Position numbers and translations under genes: made by a program. From NCBI GenBank assembly GCA_050247515.1, contig JBFWUB010000023.1, forward strand, positions 6,135-70,134: a stretch of 64,000 nt of DNA, written 5' to 3'. Below, piece after piece: positions 26,746 through 36,022 of this stretch. The first letter of the stretch is position 1; each line of letters opens with the position of its first letter. This stretch comes from RAM1 sp050247515. Its GTDB lineage: Bacteria > Pseudomonadota > Gammaproteobacteria > Burkholderiales > Burkholderiaceae_C. The notes below the pieces were generated by a model. It had not been told where the DNA came from. It saw only the letters and a list, made by a program, of their open reading frames with translations, and ran no database searches.

Positions 26746-27345
26746 ATGCTTGAGCAACGCATCCAACAGCATTTCATCGACAGCGCCGACCTCAAATACC
26801 AGTCTGCGCAGATCCTGAGCAAGCCCATCGCCGCCGCCGTTCAGGCGCTGCTGGCCTGCGTCACCAGTGGGGGCAAGGTTCTGGCCTGTGGCAATGGCGG
26901 CTCGGCCGCCGACGCACAGCATTTTTCGGCGGAGTTTGTGGGCCGGTTTGAACGGGAACGCCCCGAACTGGGGGCGATCGCCCTGACCACCGACAGCTCC
27001 ATCCTCACCGCGATCGCCAACGACTACGACTACAGCGTGGTATTTGCCAAGCAGGTCCGCGCGCTGGGCCAGGCCGGCGACGTGCTGCTGGCCCTGTCCA
27101 CCAGCGGCAACTCGGCCAGCGTGCTGCAGGCCATTGCCGCCGCCCATGAGCGCGACATGACGGTCGTGGCATTGACCGGACGTGGGGGTGGCAAGATGGC
27201 CCAGGCCCTGCGCGAAACCGATGTCCATATCTGCGTGCCGCATGACCGCACGGCACGCATCCAGGAAGTCCACATCCTCGCACTGCACTGCCTGTGCGAC
27301 GGCGTGGACGCCCAGCTTCTCGGAGAACAGGAAAACCCGACATGA
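26746..27345 (+). CDS. diaA: SIS-domain DnaA-initiator-associating protein (DiaA/GmhA-like)
   Basis: A 199-residue SIS-fold protein with GNGGSAADAQHFSAEFVGRF and LSTSGNSASVLQAI sugar-phosphate-binding loops. By sequence alone GmhA (phosphoheptose isomerase) and DiaA are hard to separate. The context decides: it overlaps the BON-lipoprotein gene by ATGA and lies in the rsmI-yraN-diaA-dolP neighbourhood, so DiaA, which binds DnaA and promotes its assembly at oriC, is favoured. Between yraN and this gene sits an unrelated three-gene cluster on the other strand. Confidence 0.88.
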   Translation: MLEQRIQQHFIDSADLKYQSAQILSKPIAAAVQALLACVTSGGKVLACGNGGSAADAQHFSAEFVGRFERERPELGAIALTTDSSILTAIANDYDYSVVFAKQVRALGQAGDVLLALSTSGNSASVLQAIAAAHERDMTVVALTGRGGGKMAQALRETDVHICVPHDRTARIQEVHILALHCLCDGVDAQLLGEQENPT

Positions 27346-27995
27346 CCCAAGCTTCCCGCCGACTTGTACTTTCCGCCCTGGCAGCCGGCATTGCCGCCGG
27401 TGTGCTGACCGCCTGCGCGCCGCTGATCGTGGGCGGCGCGGCCGTCGGTGCGCTGGTCGCGATCGACCGCCGCACATCGGGCGCCCAGCTCGAGGACGAA
27501 GGCATCGAACTGCGCGCCGCCAGCCGGGTTCGCGAAGCACTGGGCGACCGCGCTCATGTGAATGTGACCAGCTACAACCGTCAGGTGCTCGTCACGGGCG
27601 AAGTGCCCAACGATGCGGCCCGCCAGCAGGTCGAGCAGATCGTGTCACGCGTTGAAAATGTGCGCTCTGTGGTCAATGAGCTGGCGGTGCTGGGCAACAC
27701 CACGCTGGCCCAGCGGTCCAACGACGTGCTGATCACGGGCAAAGTGCGTGCATCCCTGGTGGACGCCAAGGACCTGTTCGCGGGCGCCTTCAAGGTCGTG
27801 ACCGAGCGCGGCACCACCTACCTGATGGGCCGGGTCACGCAGCGCGAGGCGGACCGCGCCACGGCCATCACCCGCACGGTCGGTGGTGTGCAGAAGGTGG
27901 TGCGCATTTTCGAAATCATCACCGAGGACGAGCTGCGCCGGCTGCAGCCCCAGCAAGCGCCGCAGCCGGCCCGTGCGGCCAGCGCGGCGCGCTGA
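27342..27995 (+). CDS. dolP: BON-domain outer-membrane lipoprotein (DolP/YraP-like)
   Basis: A 217-residue lipoprotein with lipobox LTAC (signal peptide cut before the Cys of CAPLIVGGAA) and two BON domains, about 55-120 and 130-200 (VNVTSYNRQVLVTGEV; NDVLITGKVRASL). DolP binds anionic phospholipid at the outer membrane and supports envelope integrity and BAM function. The ATG overlaps the diaA stop by 4 bp. The C-terminal Gln/Pro/Ala tail is not part of the BON fold. Confidence 0.9.
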   Translation: MTQASRRLVLSALAAGIAAGVLTACAPLIVGGAAVGALVAIDRRTSGAQLEDEGIELRAASRVREALGDRAHVNVTSYNRQVLVTGEVPNDAARQQVEQIVSRVENVRSVVNELAVLGNTTLAQRSNDVLITGKVRASLVDAKDLFAGAFKVVTERGTTYLMGRVTQREADRATAITRTVGGVQKVVRIFEIITEDELRRLQPQQAPQPARAASAAR

Positions 27996-27998
27996 ATT

Positions 27999-28901
27999 TC
28001 ATTTCAGCCGCTTGATCAGGCTGGACGTGTCCCAGCGCTGGCCGCCCAACGCCTGCACGTCCGCATAGAACTGGTCCACCAGGGCGGTGACGGGCAGCCG
28101 AGCGCCGTTGCGCTTGGCTTCGTCCAGCACCAGGCCCAGGTCCTTGCGCATCCAGTCCACCGCGAAGCCGAAGTCGAACTTGCCGGCGATCATGGTCTTG
28201 CCGCGGTTGTCCATCTGCCAGCTCTGGGCCGCGCCCTTGCCGATCACGTCCAGCACCTGCTCCATGTCGAGGCCAGCCTTCTGGCCGAAAGCAATGGCTT
28301 CAGACAGCCCCTGCACCAGCCCGGCGATGCAGATCTGGTTGACCATCTTGGCCAATTGGCCGGACCCGGCCTCGCCCAGTAGCGTGAAGGCGCGCGCGAA
28401 TGCCATGGCGACGGGCTTGGCCGTATCGAAGGCACTGGCATCACCGCCGCACATCACGGTCAGCAGGCCGTTTTGGGCACCGGCCTGGCCGCCGGACACA
28501 GGTGCATCCACAAACTGCAGGCCCAGGTTTTTGGCTGCGGCGTACAGCTCGCGCGCCACATCGGCGGATGCCGTCGTGTGGTCCACAAAAACGCTGCCTG
28601 GCTTCATTCCGGCAAAAGCGCCATCGGCGCCAAGCGTGACCGAGCGCAGGTCATCGTCATTGCCCACGCAGCAAAACACGATGTCAACGCCGCCCGCGGC
28701 CTCACGCGGCGTGGCCGCGGTGGTACCGCCGAATTCCTCTGCCCAGGCCGCCGCCTTGGCAGCGCTGCGGTTGTAGACCGTGACCTGGTGCCCGGCCAGC
28801 GCCAGATGCCCGGCCATGGGCAAGCCCATGACGCCCAGGCCGAGGAAGGCGACCTTGCGCGAAGGGGTGGGCTCGTAGGTTTTGGGGTTGGTACTGCTCA
28901 T
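27999..28901 (-). CDS. NAD(P)-dependent 3-hydroxyisobutyrate dehydrogenase-family oxidoreductase
   Basis: A 300-residue beta-hydroxyacid dehydrogenase. It has the Rossmann motif GLGVMGLPMAGHLALAG, the substrate signature DAPVSGGQAGAQNG, and the catalytic lysine in GQLAKMVNQ. Members reduce or oxidise small 3-hydroxy acids such as 3-hydroxyisobutyrate, tartronate semialdehyde or succinate semialdehyde; the substrate is not evident here. It is followed by a gap of only 11 bp from pilU on the same strand, so transcription from the pil promoter may extend into it. Confidence 0.9.
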   Translation of the reverse strand: MSSTNPKTYEPTPSRKVAFLGLGVMGLPMAGHLALAGHQVTVYNRSAAKAAAWAEEFGGTTAATPREAAGGVDIVFCCVGNDDDLRSVTLGADGAFAGMKPGSVFVDHTTASADVARELYAAAKNLGLQFVDAPVSGGQAGAQNGLLTVMCGGDASAFDTAKPVAMAFARAFTLLGEAGSGQLAKMVNQICIAGLVQGLSEAIAFGQKAGLDMEQVLDVIGKGAAQSWQMDNRGKTMIAGKFDFGFAVDWMRKDLGLVLDEAKRNGARLPVTALVDQFYADVQALGGQRWDTSSLIKRLK

Positions 28902-28912
28902 GGGATGTGTGC

Positions 28913-30049
28913 TTAAACGATGGCGAGGTGTTCGGTGCCGGAGGCCAGGTCCTGGTTCTTGGCGCGCTGGCTGTTCAGCTTGATCTGCAGGCGCAGGTCG
29001 TTGACGGAGTCGGCGTTGCGCAGCGCGTCTTCGTAGGAAATGATGTTGTTTTCATAGGCATCGAACAGCGCCTGGTCGAACGTCTGCATGCCCAGGTTGC
29101 GCGACTTCTTCATGATTTCCTTGATCTCGGCGACCTCTCCCTTGAAGATCAGGTCGGAGATCAGCGGGCTGTTCAGCATGATTTCCACCGCGGCCTGGCG
29201 GCCCTTGCCGTCCTGCTTGGGCACCAGCCGCTGCGAAATCATGGCCTTGAGGTTCAACGACAGGTCCATCAGAAGCTGCGCGCGCCGCTCTTCGGGAAAG
29301 AAGTTGATCACGCGGTCCAGCGCCTGGTTGGCGCTGTTGGCATGCAGCGTGGCCAGGCACAGGTGGCCGGTTTCGGCGAACGCGATGGCGTGCTCCATGG
29401 TTTCGCGGTCGCGGATTTCGCCCATCAGGATCACGTCGGGCGCCTGACGCAGCGTGTTCTTGAGCGCGGCTTCCCAGCTGTCGGTGTCCAGGCCCACCTC
29501 GCGTTGCGTCACCACGCAGTTCTTGTGCGGATGCACGAATTCCACCGGATCCTCGATCGTGATGATGTGACCGTAGGAGTTTTCGTTGCGCCAGTCCACC
29601 ATGGCCGCCAGCGTGGTGGACTTGCCCGAGCCCGTGGCGCCCACAAGGATGGTCAGGCCGCGCTTGGCCATCACCACTTCCTTGAGCACCTGCGGCACGC
29701 CCAGCGTGTCGATGGTGGGCAAGGTCATGGGAATCACCCGCAGCACCATGCCCACCTTGCCCTGCTGCACAAAGGCATTGACGCGAAAGCGCCCGATGCC
29801 AGGCGGCGAGATGGCAAAGTTGCATTCCTTGGTGCGCTCGAACTCCGAGGCCTGCTTGTCGTTCATGATCGAGCGCGCCAGCGACAGCGTGTGCGCGCCC
29901 GTCAGCGGCTGCGGCGATACCTTCGTGACCTTGCCGTCCACCTTCATCGCAGGCGGGAAGTCGCCGGTGATGAACAGGTCACTGCCATTGCGGCTGACCA
30001 TGAGTTTCAACAGGTCGTTGATGAATTTACTGGCCTGATCGCGCTCCAT
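28913..30049 (-). CDS. pilU: Type IV pilus retraction ATPase PilU
   Basis: A 378-residue PilT-paralogue ATPase. Walker A GATGSGKST, the Asp box IITIEDPVEFVH, Walker B VILMGEIRDRETM and the His box are all present. It is longer than its neighbour, has the PilU-type tail and lacks the AIRNLIRE motif of PilT, so PilU is chosen. It works with PilT to depolymerise pili and retract them. It lies 18 bp downstream of pilT on the same strand. Confidence 0.95.
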   Translation of the reverse strand: MERDQASKFINDLLKLMVSRNGSDLFITGDFPPAMKVDGKVTKVSPQPLTGAHTLSLARSIMNDKQASEFERTKECNFAISPPGIGRFRVNAFVQQGKVGMVLRVIPMTLPTIDTLGVPQVLKEVVMAKRGLTILVGATGSGKSTTLAAMVDWRNENSYGHIITIEDPVEFVHPHKNCVVTQREVGLDTDSWEAALKNTLRQAPDVILMGEIRDRETMEHAIAFAETGHLCLATLHANSANQALDRVINFFPEERRAQLLMDLSLNLKAMISQRLVPKQDGKGRQAAVEIMLNSPLISDLIFKGEVAEIKEIMKKSRNLGMQTFDQALFDAYENNIISYEDALRNADSVNDLRLQIKLNSQRAKNQDLASGTEHLAIV

Positions 30050-30067
30050 GAGAGCACCTCCTTACTG

Positions 30068-31111
30068 CTAGCCGGGGAAGTTTTCGGGGATTTTTGCCTT
30101 GCCGCGCGCTTCAGCCGGGCTGATGATGTTGCGCTTGACGAGGTCTGCCAGGTTCTGGTCCAGCGTCTGCATGCCAAAACTGTTGCCGGTCTGGATGGCC
30201 GAGTACATCTGCGCCACCTTGGCCTCGCGGATCAGGTTGCGGATGGCGCTGGTGCCCAGCATGATCTCGTGCGCGGCCACGCGGCCCTGGCCATCCTTGG
30301 TCTTGCACAGCGTCTGCGAGATCACGGCCTGCAGTGACTCCGACAGCATGGCGCGGATCATTTCCTTTTCCTCGGCCGGGAATACGTCGATGATCCGGTC
30401 GATGGTCTTGGCCGCGCTGGACGTGTGCAGCGTACCGAACACCAGGTGGCCCGTTTCAGCCGCGGTCATGGCCAGGCGGATGGTTTCCAGGTCACGCATT
30501 TCGCCCACCAGGATGGCGTCCGGGTCCTCGCGCAGCGCGGATTTCAGCGCGGCGGCAAAGCTCAGCGTCATGGGCCCCACCTCCCGCTGGTTGATCAGGC
30601 ATTTCTTGGATTCATGGACGAACTCGATCGGGTCCTCCACCGTGAGGATGTGGCCGTATTCGGTTTCGTTGAGGTAGTTGACCATGGCCGCCAGCGTGGT
30701 GGACTTGCCCGAGCCCGTCGGGCCGGTGACAAGCACCATGCCACGCGGCTTGAGCGCCAGGTCGCCGAAAATCTTGGGCGCGTTGAGCTGCTCCAGCGTG
30801 AGGATCTTGGACGGAATCGTCCGGAACACGGCGCCCGCGCCGCGGTTCTGGTTGAAGGCATTGACACGAAAGCGCGCCAGGCCGTCGATCTCGAAGGAGA
30901 AGTCCACTTCCAGGAATTCCTCATAGACCTTGCGTTGAGTGTCATTCATGATGTCGTACACCATGCTGTGCACCTGCTTGTGGTCCAGCGAATCCACGTT
31001 GATGCGTCGCACGTCGCCATGCACGCGGATCATGGGCGGCAGGCCGGCGGAGAGGTGAAGGTCGGAAGCCTTGTTCTTGACGCTGAATGCCAGCAACTGG
31101 GTAATGTCCAC
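30068..31111 (-). CDS. pilT: Type IV pilus retraction ATPase PilT
   Basis: A 347-residue hexameric AAA-like ATPase of normal PilT length, acting on the cytoplasmic side of the pilus machine. Walker A GPTGSGKST, Walker B ILVGEMRDLET and the PilT-specific AIRNLIREAK motif near the C terminus are intact. The N-terminal sequence MDITQLLAFSVKNKASDLHLSAGLPP is characteristic. It is divergent from yggS across only 39 bp, the classic pilT-yggS arrangement. Confidence 0.97.
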   Translation of the reverse strand: MDITQLLAFSVKNKASDLHLSAGLPPMIRVHGDVRRINVDSLDHKQVHSMVYDIMNDTQRKVYEEFLEVDFSFEIDGLARFRVNAFNQNRGAGAVFRTIPSKILTLEQLNAPKIFGDLALKPRGMVLVTGPTGSGKSTTLAAMVNYLNETEYGHILTVEDPIEFVHESKKCLINQREVGPMTLSFAAALKSALREDPDAILVGEMRDLETIRLAMTAAETGHLVFGTLHTSSAAKTIDRIIDVFPAEEKEMIRAMLSESLQAVISQTLCKTKDGQGRVAAHEIMLGTSAIRNLIREAKVAQMYSAIQTGNSFGMQTLDQNLADLVKRNIISPAEARGKAKIPENFPG

Positions 31112-31150
31112 GGATCCCTCGATTGTCTGATTTGATACGCTCGGACGATT

Positions 31151-31843
31151 ATGACCACGATTGGCGACAACCTCCAGAGTGTTCGTACCCGCATTGCCAC
31201 AGCCTGCGCCGCCGCGGGGCGGGATGCGGCCAGCGTGGCGCTTCTGGCGGTGTCAAAGACCTTCGGGCCCGAAGCCGTGCGCGAGGCCCACGCCGCCGGA
31301 CAGACCGCTTTTGGTGAGAACTACATCCAGGAAGCGGTGGAAAAAATCGCGCTGCTGCAGGACCTTTCCCTGCAGTGGCATTGCATCGGCCCCATCCAGA
31401 GCAACAAGACCCGGCTGGTGGCCGCGCATTTCGACTGGGCACACACCGTGGACCGGCTGAAGATCGCGCAGCGCCTGAGCGAGCAACGCCCCGACGGGCT
31501 CGCGCCGTTACAGGTATGCATTCAGGTCAACATTGATGGCGGCGTCACCAAATCAGGCGTGGCACCCGATGAAGCGCTGGCCCTGGCACGCGAGGTCGCC
31601 GGCCTGCCGCGCCTGACACTGCGCGGCATCATGACCCTTCCCGAGCCTTCGGTCGACCTTGCCGCGCAGCTGGCGGTGCACCAGCGTGCGCGCGGCCTGT
31701 TTGACGAACTCCGTGCCGCCGGGCTGCCGCTGGACACACTGTCCATGGGCATGACGGCCGATCTGGAAGCCGCCGTGCAGGCGGGCAGCACCATGGTGCG
31801 CGTGGGCACGGCGATTTTCGGCGGACGGGCCCGCCCCGCCTGA
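31151..31843 (+). CDS. YggS-family pyridoxal phosphate homeostasis protein
   Basis: A 230-residue single-domain PLP-binding protein with the fold of the alanine racemase N-terminal barrel. The PLP lysine is in LLAVSKTFG; the phosphate loop SMGMTADLEAAVQAGSTMVRVGTAIFG ends the protein as usual. It buffers PLP and affects amino-acid balance; it is not an enzyme as far as is known. It is divergent from pilT. Confidence 0.95.
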   Translation: MTTIGDNLQSVRTRIATACAAAGRDAASVALLAVSKTFGPEAVREAHAAGQTAFGENYIQEAVEKIALLQDLSLQWHCIGPIQSNKTRLVAAHFDWAHTVDRLKIAQRLSEQRPDGLAPLQVCIQVNIDGGVTKSGVAPDEALALAREVAGLPRLTLRGIMTLPEPSVDLAAQLAVHQRARGLFDELRAAGLPLDTLSMGMTADLEAAVQAGSTMVRVGTAIFGGRARPA

Positions 31844-31858
31844 ACCTCCTGCTTCTGC

Positions 31859-32416
31859 CTATTTTTTGGGCAGGGCCAGCGGCTTGATCGCGCCGCAGTC
31901 CGCGCCCAGCCATTTGCCGCTGGCGTCCATCGTGGCCGCCACGGGCTTGCCCTGGTGCGTGGTGTTCATGGTCATCTTCATGTCGTAGGCGCTGTCGCCC
32001 TTGAAGTTGACGCGGCCCTCGCCGCTGGCCACCGGGTCGGTGCAGACAAATTTCATGTTCATGCCGGCGGCGGACTGGTTGCTGACGGTGCTGGTGCAGT
32101 TGCCCTTCTCGTGCACCGGCAGCTGGTTGCGCTCGGCCATCTCTTTGGTCAGGCATATTTTGCTCAGCATGGCGCCGCCCGGCCCCGCGGCCATGCTGAC
32201 GCCCTGTTTGGCCATCATGTCCTGCATCATCTTGCGCTGCTCGGGCGGCATCGCGGCCATCTGCTGCTGCATCTGGGCCATGGCCTTGTCCATCTCGGGG
32301 TTACCGCCCATCTTGCTGCTGATTTCCCACAGGCCGGGCTTGATGTTCTGCGCCGCGGCCAGGGCACAGGCCGTGGCCAGCAACGCACCCGCCAGGGTCG
32401 TTGAAATGCGTGTCAT
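31859..32416 (-). CDS. DUF3617-like exported protein
   Basis: A 185-residue periplasmic protein. The start chosen opens a signal peptide (MTRISTTLAGALLATACALAAAQ). The mature part begins NIKPGLWEISSKMGG, the DUF3617 hallmark, followed by a Met/Gln-rich helical stretch (AQMQQQMAAMPPEQRKMMQDM) and paired cysteines (SKICLTKEM, GNCTSTV, FVCTDP). Its function is unknown; members are common in proteobacteria. It converges with yggS, 15 bp apart. Confidence 0.88.
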   Translation of the reverse strand: MTRISTTLAGALLATACALAAAQNIKPGLWEISSKMGGNPEMDKAMAQMQQQMAAMPPEQRKMMQDMMAKQGVSMAAGPGGAMLSKICLTKEMAERNQLPVHEKGNCTSTVSNQSAAGMNMKFVCTDPVASGEGRVNFKGDSAYDMKMTMNTTHQGKPVAATMDASGKWLGADCGAIKPLALPKK

Positions 32417-32466
32417 GTGAGAGCCTTCTGAATCGTTGAATGGGGCATTGTGCTGCGGCCCGCGCG

Positions 32467-32943
32467 CTACAGCAGCTTGAGTTGTGTGGAATTTTTCACC
32501 TCTTCCATCACGGCGTAGGTGCGCGTCTCGCGCACGCCGGGCAGTTGCCACAGCACCGTGCCCGCAAAGTGCCGGTACGCCGCCATGTCGGCCATGCGGG
32601 TCTTGAGCAGGTAGTCAAAGCCGCCGGCCACCATGTGGCATTCCATGATCTCGTGGTGCACCTGCACGGCGGCCTTGAAGGCGTCAAACACATTGGGCGT
32701 GGTGCGGTCCAGCAGCACCTCCACAAACACCATCATCCCGGCGCCCAGCTTCAGCGGGTTCAGCCGCGCCTCGTAACCCAGGATGTACCCATCGCGCGTG
32801 AGGCGTTGCACCCGGGCCAGCACGGCGGTGGGCGACAGCGTGACGGCCTCCGCCAGCTTGAGGTTGGAGATGCGCCCGTCCTGCTGCAGGACATTCAGGA
32901 TTTTCAGGTCAATGCGGTCGATATCAGCCAGAGATTCAGTCAT
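32467..32943 (-). CDS. Lrp/AsnC-family regulator, probable proline-responsive activator of putA
   Basis: A 158-residue Lrp protein of standard length. The N-terminal HTH (LDRIDLKILNVLQQDGRISNLKLAEAVTLSPTAV region) is followed by a RAM ligand-binding domain (MMVFVEVLLDR ... VAGGFDYLL). It is divergent from putA across 64 bp of AT-rich DNA, the arrangement of PutR/BkdR-type local regulators, so it is expected to activate putA when proline is present. Confidence 0.92.
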   Translation of the reverse strand: MTESLADIDRIDLKILNVLQQDGRISNLKLAEAVTLSPTAVLARVQRLTRDGYILGYEARLNPLKLGAGMMVFVEVLLDRTTPNVFDAFKAAVQVHHEIMECHMVAGGFDYLLKTRMADMAAYRHFAGTVLWQLPGVRETRTYAVMEEVKNSTQLKLL

Positions 32944-33007
32944 GAATAGTCATTTATTCTGTTTCATGACGAAATTTAGCGTGAAATTCACCATCAAACA
33001 ATCCACC
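32944..33007. promoter_or_regulatory. AT-rich lrp/putA divergent promoter-operator
   Basis: The 64-bp spacer is rich in A+T tracts with repeated GAAATT elements (ACGAAATTTAGC, GTGAAATTCACC) and a TTTC-atgac-GAAA inverted repeat, the kind of loosely repeated AT-rich site Lrp-type regulators bind. Both promoters must lie here. Exact hexamers cannot be fixed by eye. Confidence 0.5.
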
Positions 33008-36000
33008 ATGGCGTCATTCACTACCCGTCTTTCCCAAACCATGGTTCCTGTGCAACACCTGCCTTTTCCCTACCGGCCCGAGGCCACCGTCGTCGCCGAC
33101 CGCCTGCAGTCGCTGGAGGGTGCGCTGGACTGGGCGGGTGCCGCCCATGCCGCGTCCCCCTGGGTCCAGGCGGTGCGCCACAACCCGCCGCCGTTCTGGG
33201 CCATGGAAAGCCTGCTCAAGGAGTACCCGATTTCCAGCGCCGAAGGCCTGGCGTTGATGCGTCTGGCCGAAGCCCTGCTGCGCGTGCCCGACGCCGAGAC
33301 CGCCATTGCGCTGACGGCGGACCAGCTGGGGCGGGCGGATTTTGACGGTGCGGCCGACTCCACCGCGACGGCAACGTCGCCTTCGACGCTCGCGCGGCTG
33401 TCGTCCACCGCCATCGCCCTGTCCAAGAAGTTGTTGCCGGATGCAGGCCATGAGCCCGGTCTGATGGCCAAGCTGGGCGCGCGCACCGTGGTGGCTGCGA
33501 CGCTGCGCGCTGTGCAACTGCTGGGACGACAGTTTGTGCTGGGCCAGACGATTGGCGAGGCCATGGACGAAGCGGCTGCTGCGCGGCGCCGCACCACGAA
33601 CCTGCGGTTCAGCTATGACATGCTCGGCGAAGGCGCCCGCACCGATGCCGACGCGCTGCGCTACCTGGCGAGCTACCGCAACGCCATCCAGTCCATCGCT
33701 GCTCGCGCCAACCCGGCGCACGCGCCAGCCCACAACGACGGCATTTCCATCAAGCTCAGCGCCCTGCACCCGCGCTATGAAGACGCGCAGCGTGAGCGCG
33801 TTCTGGCCGAGCTGGTGCCGCGCGTCTGGACACTGTGCGAACAGGCGGCGCGCGCCAACATCAACCTGACCATTGATGCTGAAGAGGTGGACCGGCTGGA
33901 GCTGTCGCTGGATGTGTTCGAAGCGCTGGCGGCCCAGGTGGCGCAGCACCAGCCGCAATGGGCCGGCTTCGGCCTGGCATTGCAGGCCTACCAGACCCGC
34001 GCGCTGGAGCTGATCGCGCATGTGGCGGGGCTGGCCCGAACCTACCGCCTGCGCTTCATGTGCCGCCTGGTCAAGGGCGCGTACTGGGACGCCGAGATCA
34101 AGCGTGCGCAGGAACTGGGCCTGCCGCACTACCCCGTCTTCACCCACAAGCACCACACCGACGTGAGCTACCTGGCCTGCGCGCGCGCGCTGCTGGCAGC
34201 CAACGATGTGATCTACCCGCAGTTCGCAACGCACAACGCAGGGACGATTGCAGCCATTTTGCAGATGGCTGCGCGCGCGGGCGGCAGCTTTGAACTGCAA
34301 CGCCTGCACGGCATGGGCGAGGGCATCTACCGCGAGGTCCTGAAGAACCCACTGGTGAGCTGCCGCGTCTACGCCCCCGTGGGCCAGCACCGCGACCTGC
34401 TGGCCTACCTGGTGCGCCGCCTGCTGGAAAACGGCGCGAACTCGTCCTTTGTGCACCAGCTGGCCGACGAATCGGTGGGCATGGAGGAGCTGCTGATCTC
34501 GCCGCTGCGGCTGGAGCCCCATGCGTCGCTGCCGTTACCGCCTGACCTGTATGGCGCCACGCGCAAAAACAGCCAGGGCCTGGACCTGACGGTGCAGGCC
34601 ATGCGTGCGCCGCTGCTGGCCGCGTACGGCACCACAGCAGTGCCCCGCGTGCCTGAAGCTACCCCGGGGCAGGCCACACAGGCGCTCACGCGCGCCGTGG
34701 CCGCTTTCCCCGACTGGTCCCGCACGCCGGTGGCGCAGCGCGCCGCCATCCTGCGCCGGGCCGCCGACGCGCTGGAAGCCGACATGCCGCGCTTTTGCGC
34801 GCTGCTGGTCAAGGAGGCCTTCAAGACCTGGGGCGACACCGTCGCCGAGGTGCGCGAGGCGGTGGACTTCCTGCGCTACTACGCCAACGAGGCCGAGCGC
34901 ATCATGGCGCCAGTTGCGTTGCCGGGGCCGACGGGCGAAAGCAACGAGTTGCGCCTGACCGCGCGGGGCGCCTGGGTGTGCATCAGCCCCTGGAACTTTC
35001 CGCTGGCGATCTTCATGGGCCAGGTGGCTGCCGCGCTGGCCACCGGCAACACCGTGCTGGCCAAGCCGGCCGAGCAGACGCCCGGTGTGGCGCTGCAAGC
35101 CGTGAAGCTGCTGCATGCCGCAGGCGTGCCGGGTGATGCTCTGCAACTGCTGCACGGGCCCGGTGAGACCGTGGGCGCGGCGCTGGTCGCGGCGCCGAGA
35201 GTGGCGGGCGTGGTGTTCACCGGCTCCACGCAGGTGGCCAAAATCATCCAGCGCGCGCTGGCCGCCAAAGAAGGCCCCATCGTGCCGCTGATCGCCGAGA
35301 CCGGCGGCATCAACGCCATGCTGGTGGACAGCACGGCCCTGCCCGAGCAGGTGGCCGACGCCGTGGTGCAAAGCGCGTTCCGGTCGGCTGGCCAGCGCTG
35401 CTCGGCGCTGCGCCTGCTGTGCGTGCACGAGAGCATTGCCGACGGCGTCATCGAGATGATCCAGGGCGCCGCAAAAGAGCTGGTCACGGGCGACCCGGCG
35501 CAACTGGCCACCGACGTAGGCCCGGTAATTGATCGCGAGGCGTTTGACGGCATCAGCCGCCATGTGCAGCGGCTGGCCGCGCAGGCCAGGGTGGTGCTGG
35601 CAGCCGCACCCGCCGCGCAAGACGCCTTGAACTTCATCGCGCCGCAGGCTTTCGAGATCAACACCGTGGCCGACATGCAGGCCGAGATCTTCGGCCCGGT
35701 GCTGCACATCGTGCGCTGGTCAGGCGACCCGCAGGCCGTCATCGACCAGATCAATGCGCTGGGCTATGGCCTGACGCTGGGCATCCAGACCCGCATTGAC
35801 AGCCGCGCCCAGGCGCTGGCCGCGCGCGCGCATGTGGGCAATGTGTACGTCAACCGCAACATGATCGGCGCGGTGGTGGGTGTGCAGCCCTTTGGCGGCG
35901 AAGGCCTGTCCGGCACCGGCCCCAAGGCCGGCGGGCCGCACTACCTGTACCGCTTTTGTGCCGAACAGACGCTGACCATCAACACCACCGCTGCCGGCGG

Positions 36001-36022
36001 CAACGTTGCACTGCTGGCTTAA
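33008..36022 (+). CDS. putA: Bifunctional proline dehydrogenase / 1-pyrroline-5-carboxylate dehydrogenase PutA (short, type A)
   Basis: A 1004-residue enzyme that oxidises proline to glutamate in two channelled steps. The FAD-binding proline dehydrogenase barrel covers about 200-450 (CRLVKGAYWDAEIK near 355). The NAD-dependent aldehyde dehydrogenase half follows from about 520, with ISPWNFPLAIFMGQ and catalytic C798 in SAGQRCSALR. It is close to the minimal ~1000-aa PutA of Bradyrhizobium and lacks the N-terminal ribbon-helix-helix repressor domain and the C-terminal extension of E. coli PutA, so it cannot self-repress. The divergent Lrp protein fills that role. ATG 33008 is preferred over an upstream ATG at 32966. 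Confidence 0.95.
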   Translation: MASFTTRLSQTMVPVQHLPFPYRPEATVVADRLQSLEGALDWAGAAHAASPWVQAVRHNPPPFWAMESLLKEYPISSAEGLALMRLAEALLRVPDAETAIALTADQLGRADFDGAADSTATATSPSTLARLSSTAIALSKKLLPDAGHEPGLMAKLGARTVVAATLRAVQLLGRQFVLGQTIGEAMDEAAAARRRTTNLRFSYDMLGEGARTDADALRYLASYRNAIQSIAARANPAHAPAHNDGISIKLSALHPRYEDAQRERVLAELVPRVWTLCEQAARANINLTIDAEEVDRLELSLDVFEALAAQVAQHQPQWAGFGLALQAYQTRALELIAHVAGLARTYRLRFMCRLVKGAYWDAEIKRAQELGLPHYPVFTHKHHTDVSYLACARALLAANDVIYPQFATHNAGTIAAILQMAARAGGSFELQRLHGMGEGIYREVLKNPLVSCRVYAPVGQHRDLLAYLVRRLLENGANSSFVHQLADESVGMEELLISPLRLEPHASLPLPPDLYGATRKNSQGLDLTVQAMRAPLLAAYGTTAVPRVPEATPGQATQALTRAVAAFPDWSRTPVAQRAAILRRAADALEADMPRFCALLVKEAFKTWGDTVAEVREAVDFLRYYANEAERIMAPVALPGPTGESNELRLTARGAWVCISPWNFPLAIFMGQVAAALATGNTVLAKPAEQTPGVALQAVKLLHAAGVPGDALQLLHGPGETVGAALVAAPRVAGVVFTGSTQVAKIIQRALAAKEGPIVPLIAETGGINAMLVDSTALPEQVADAVVQSAFRSAGQRCSALRLLCVHESIADGVIEMIQGAAKELVTGDPAQLATDVGPVIDREAFDGISRHVQRLAAQARVVLAAAPAAQDALNFIAPQAFEINTVADMQAEIFGPVLHIVRWSGDPQAVIDQINALGYGLTLGIQTRIDSRAQALAARAHVGNVYVNRNMIGAVVGVQPFGGEGLSGTGPKAGGPHYLYRFCAEQTLTINTTAAGGNVALLA

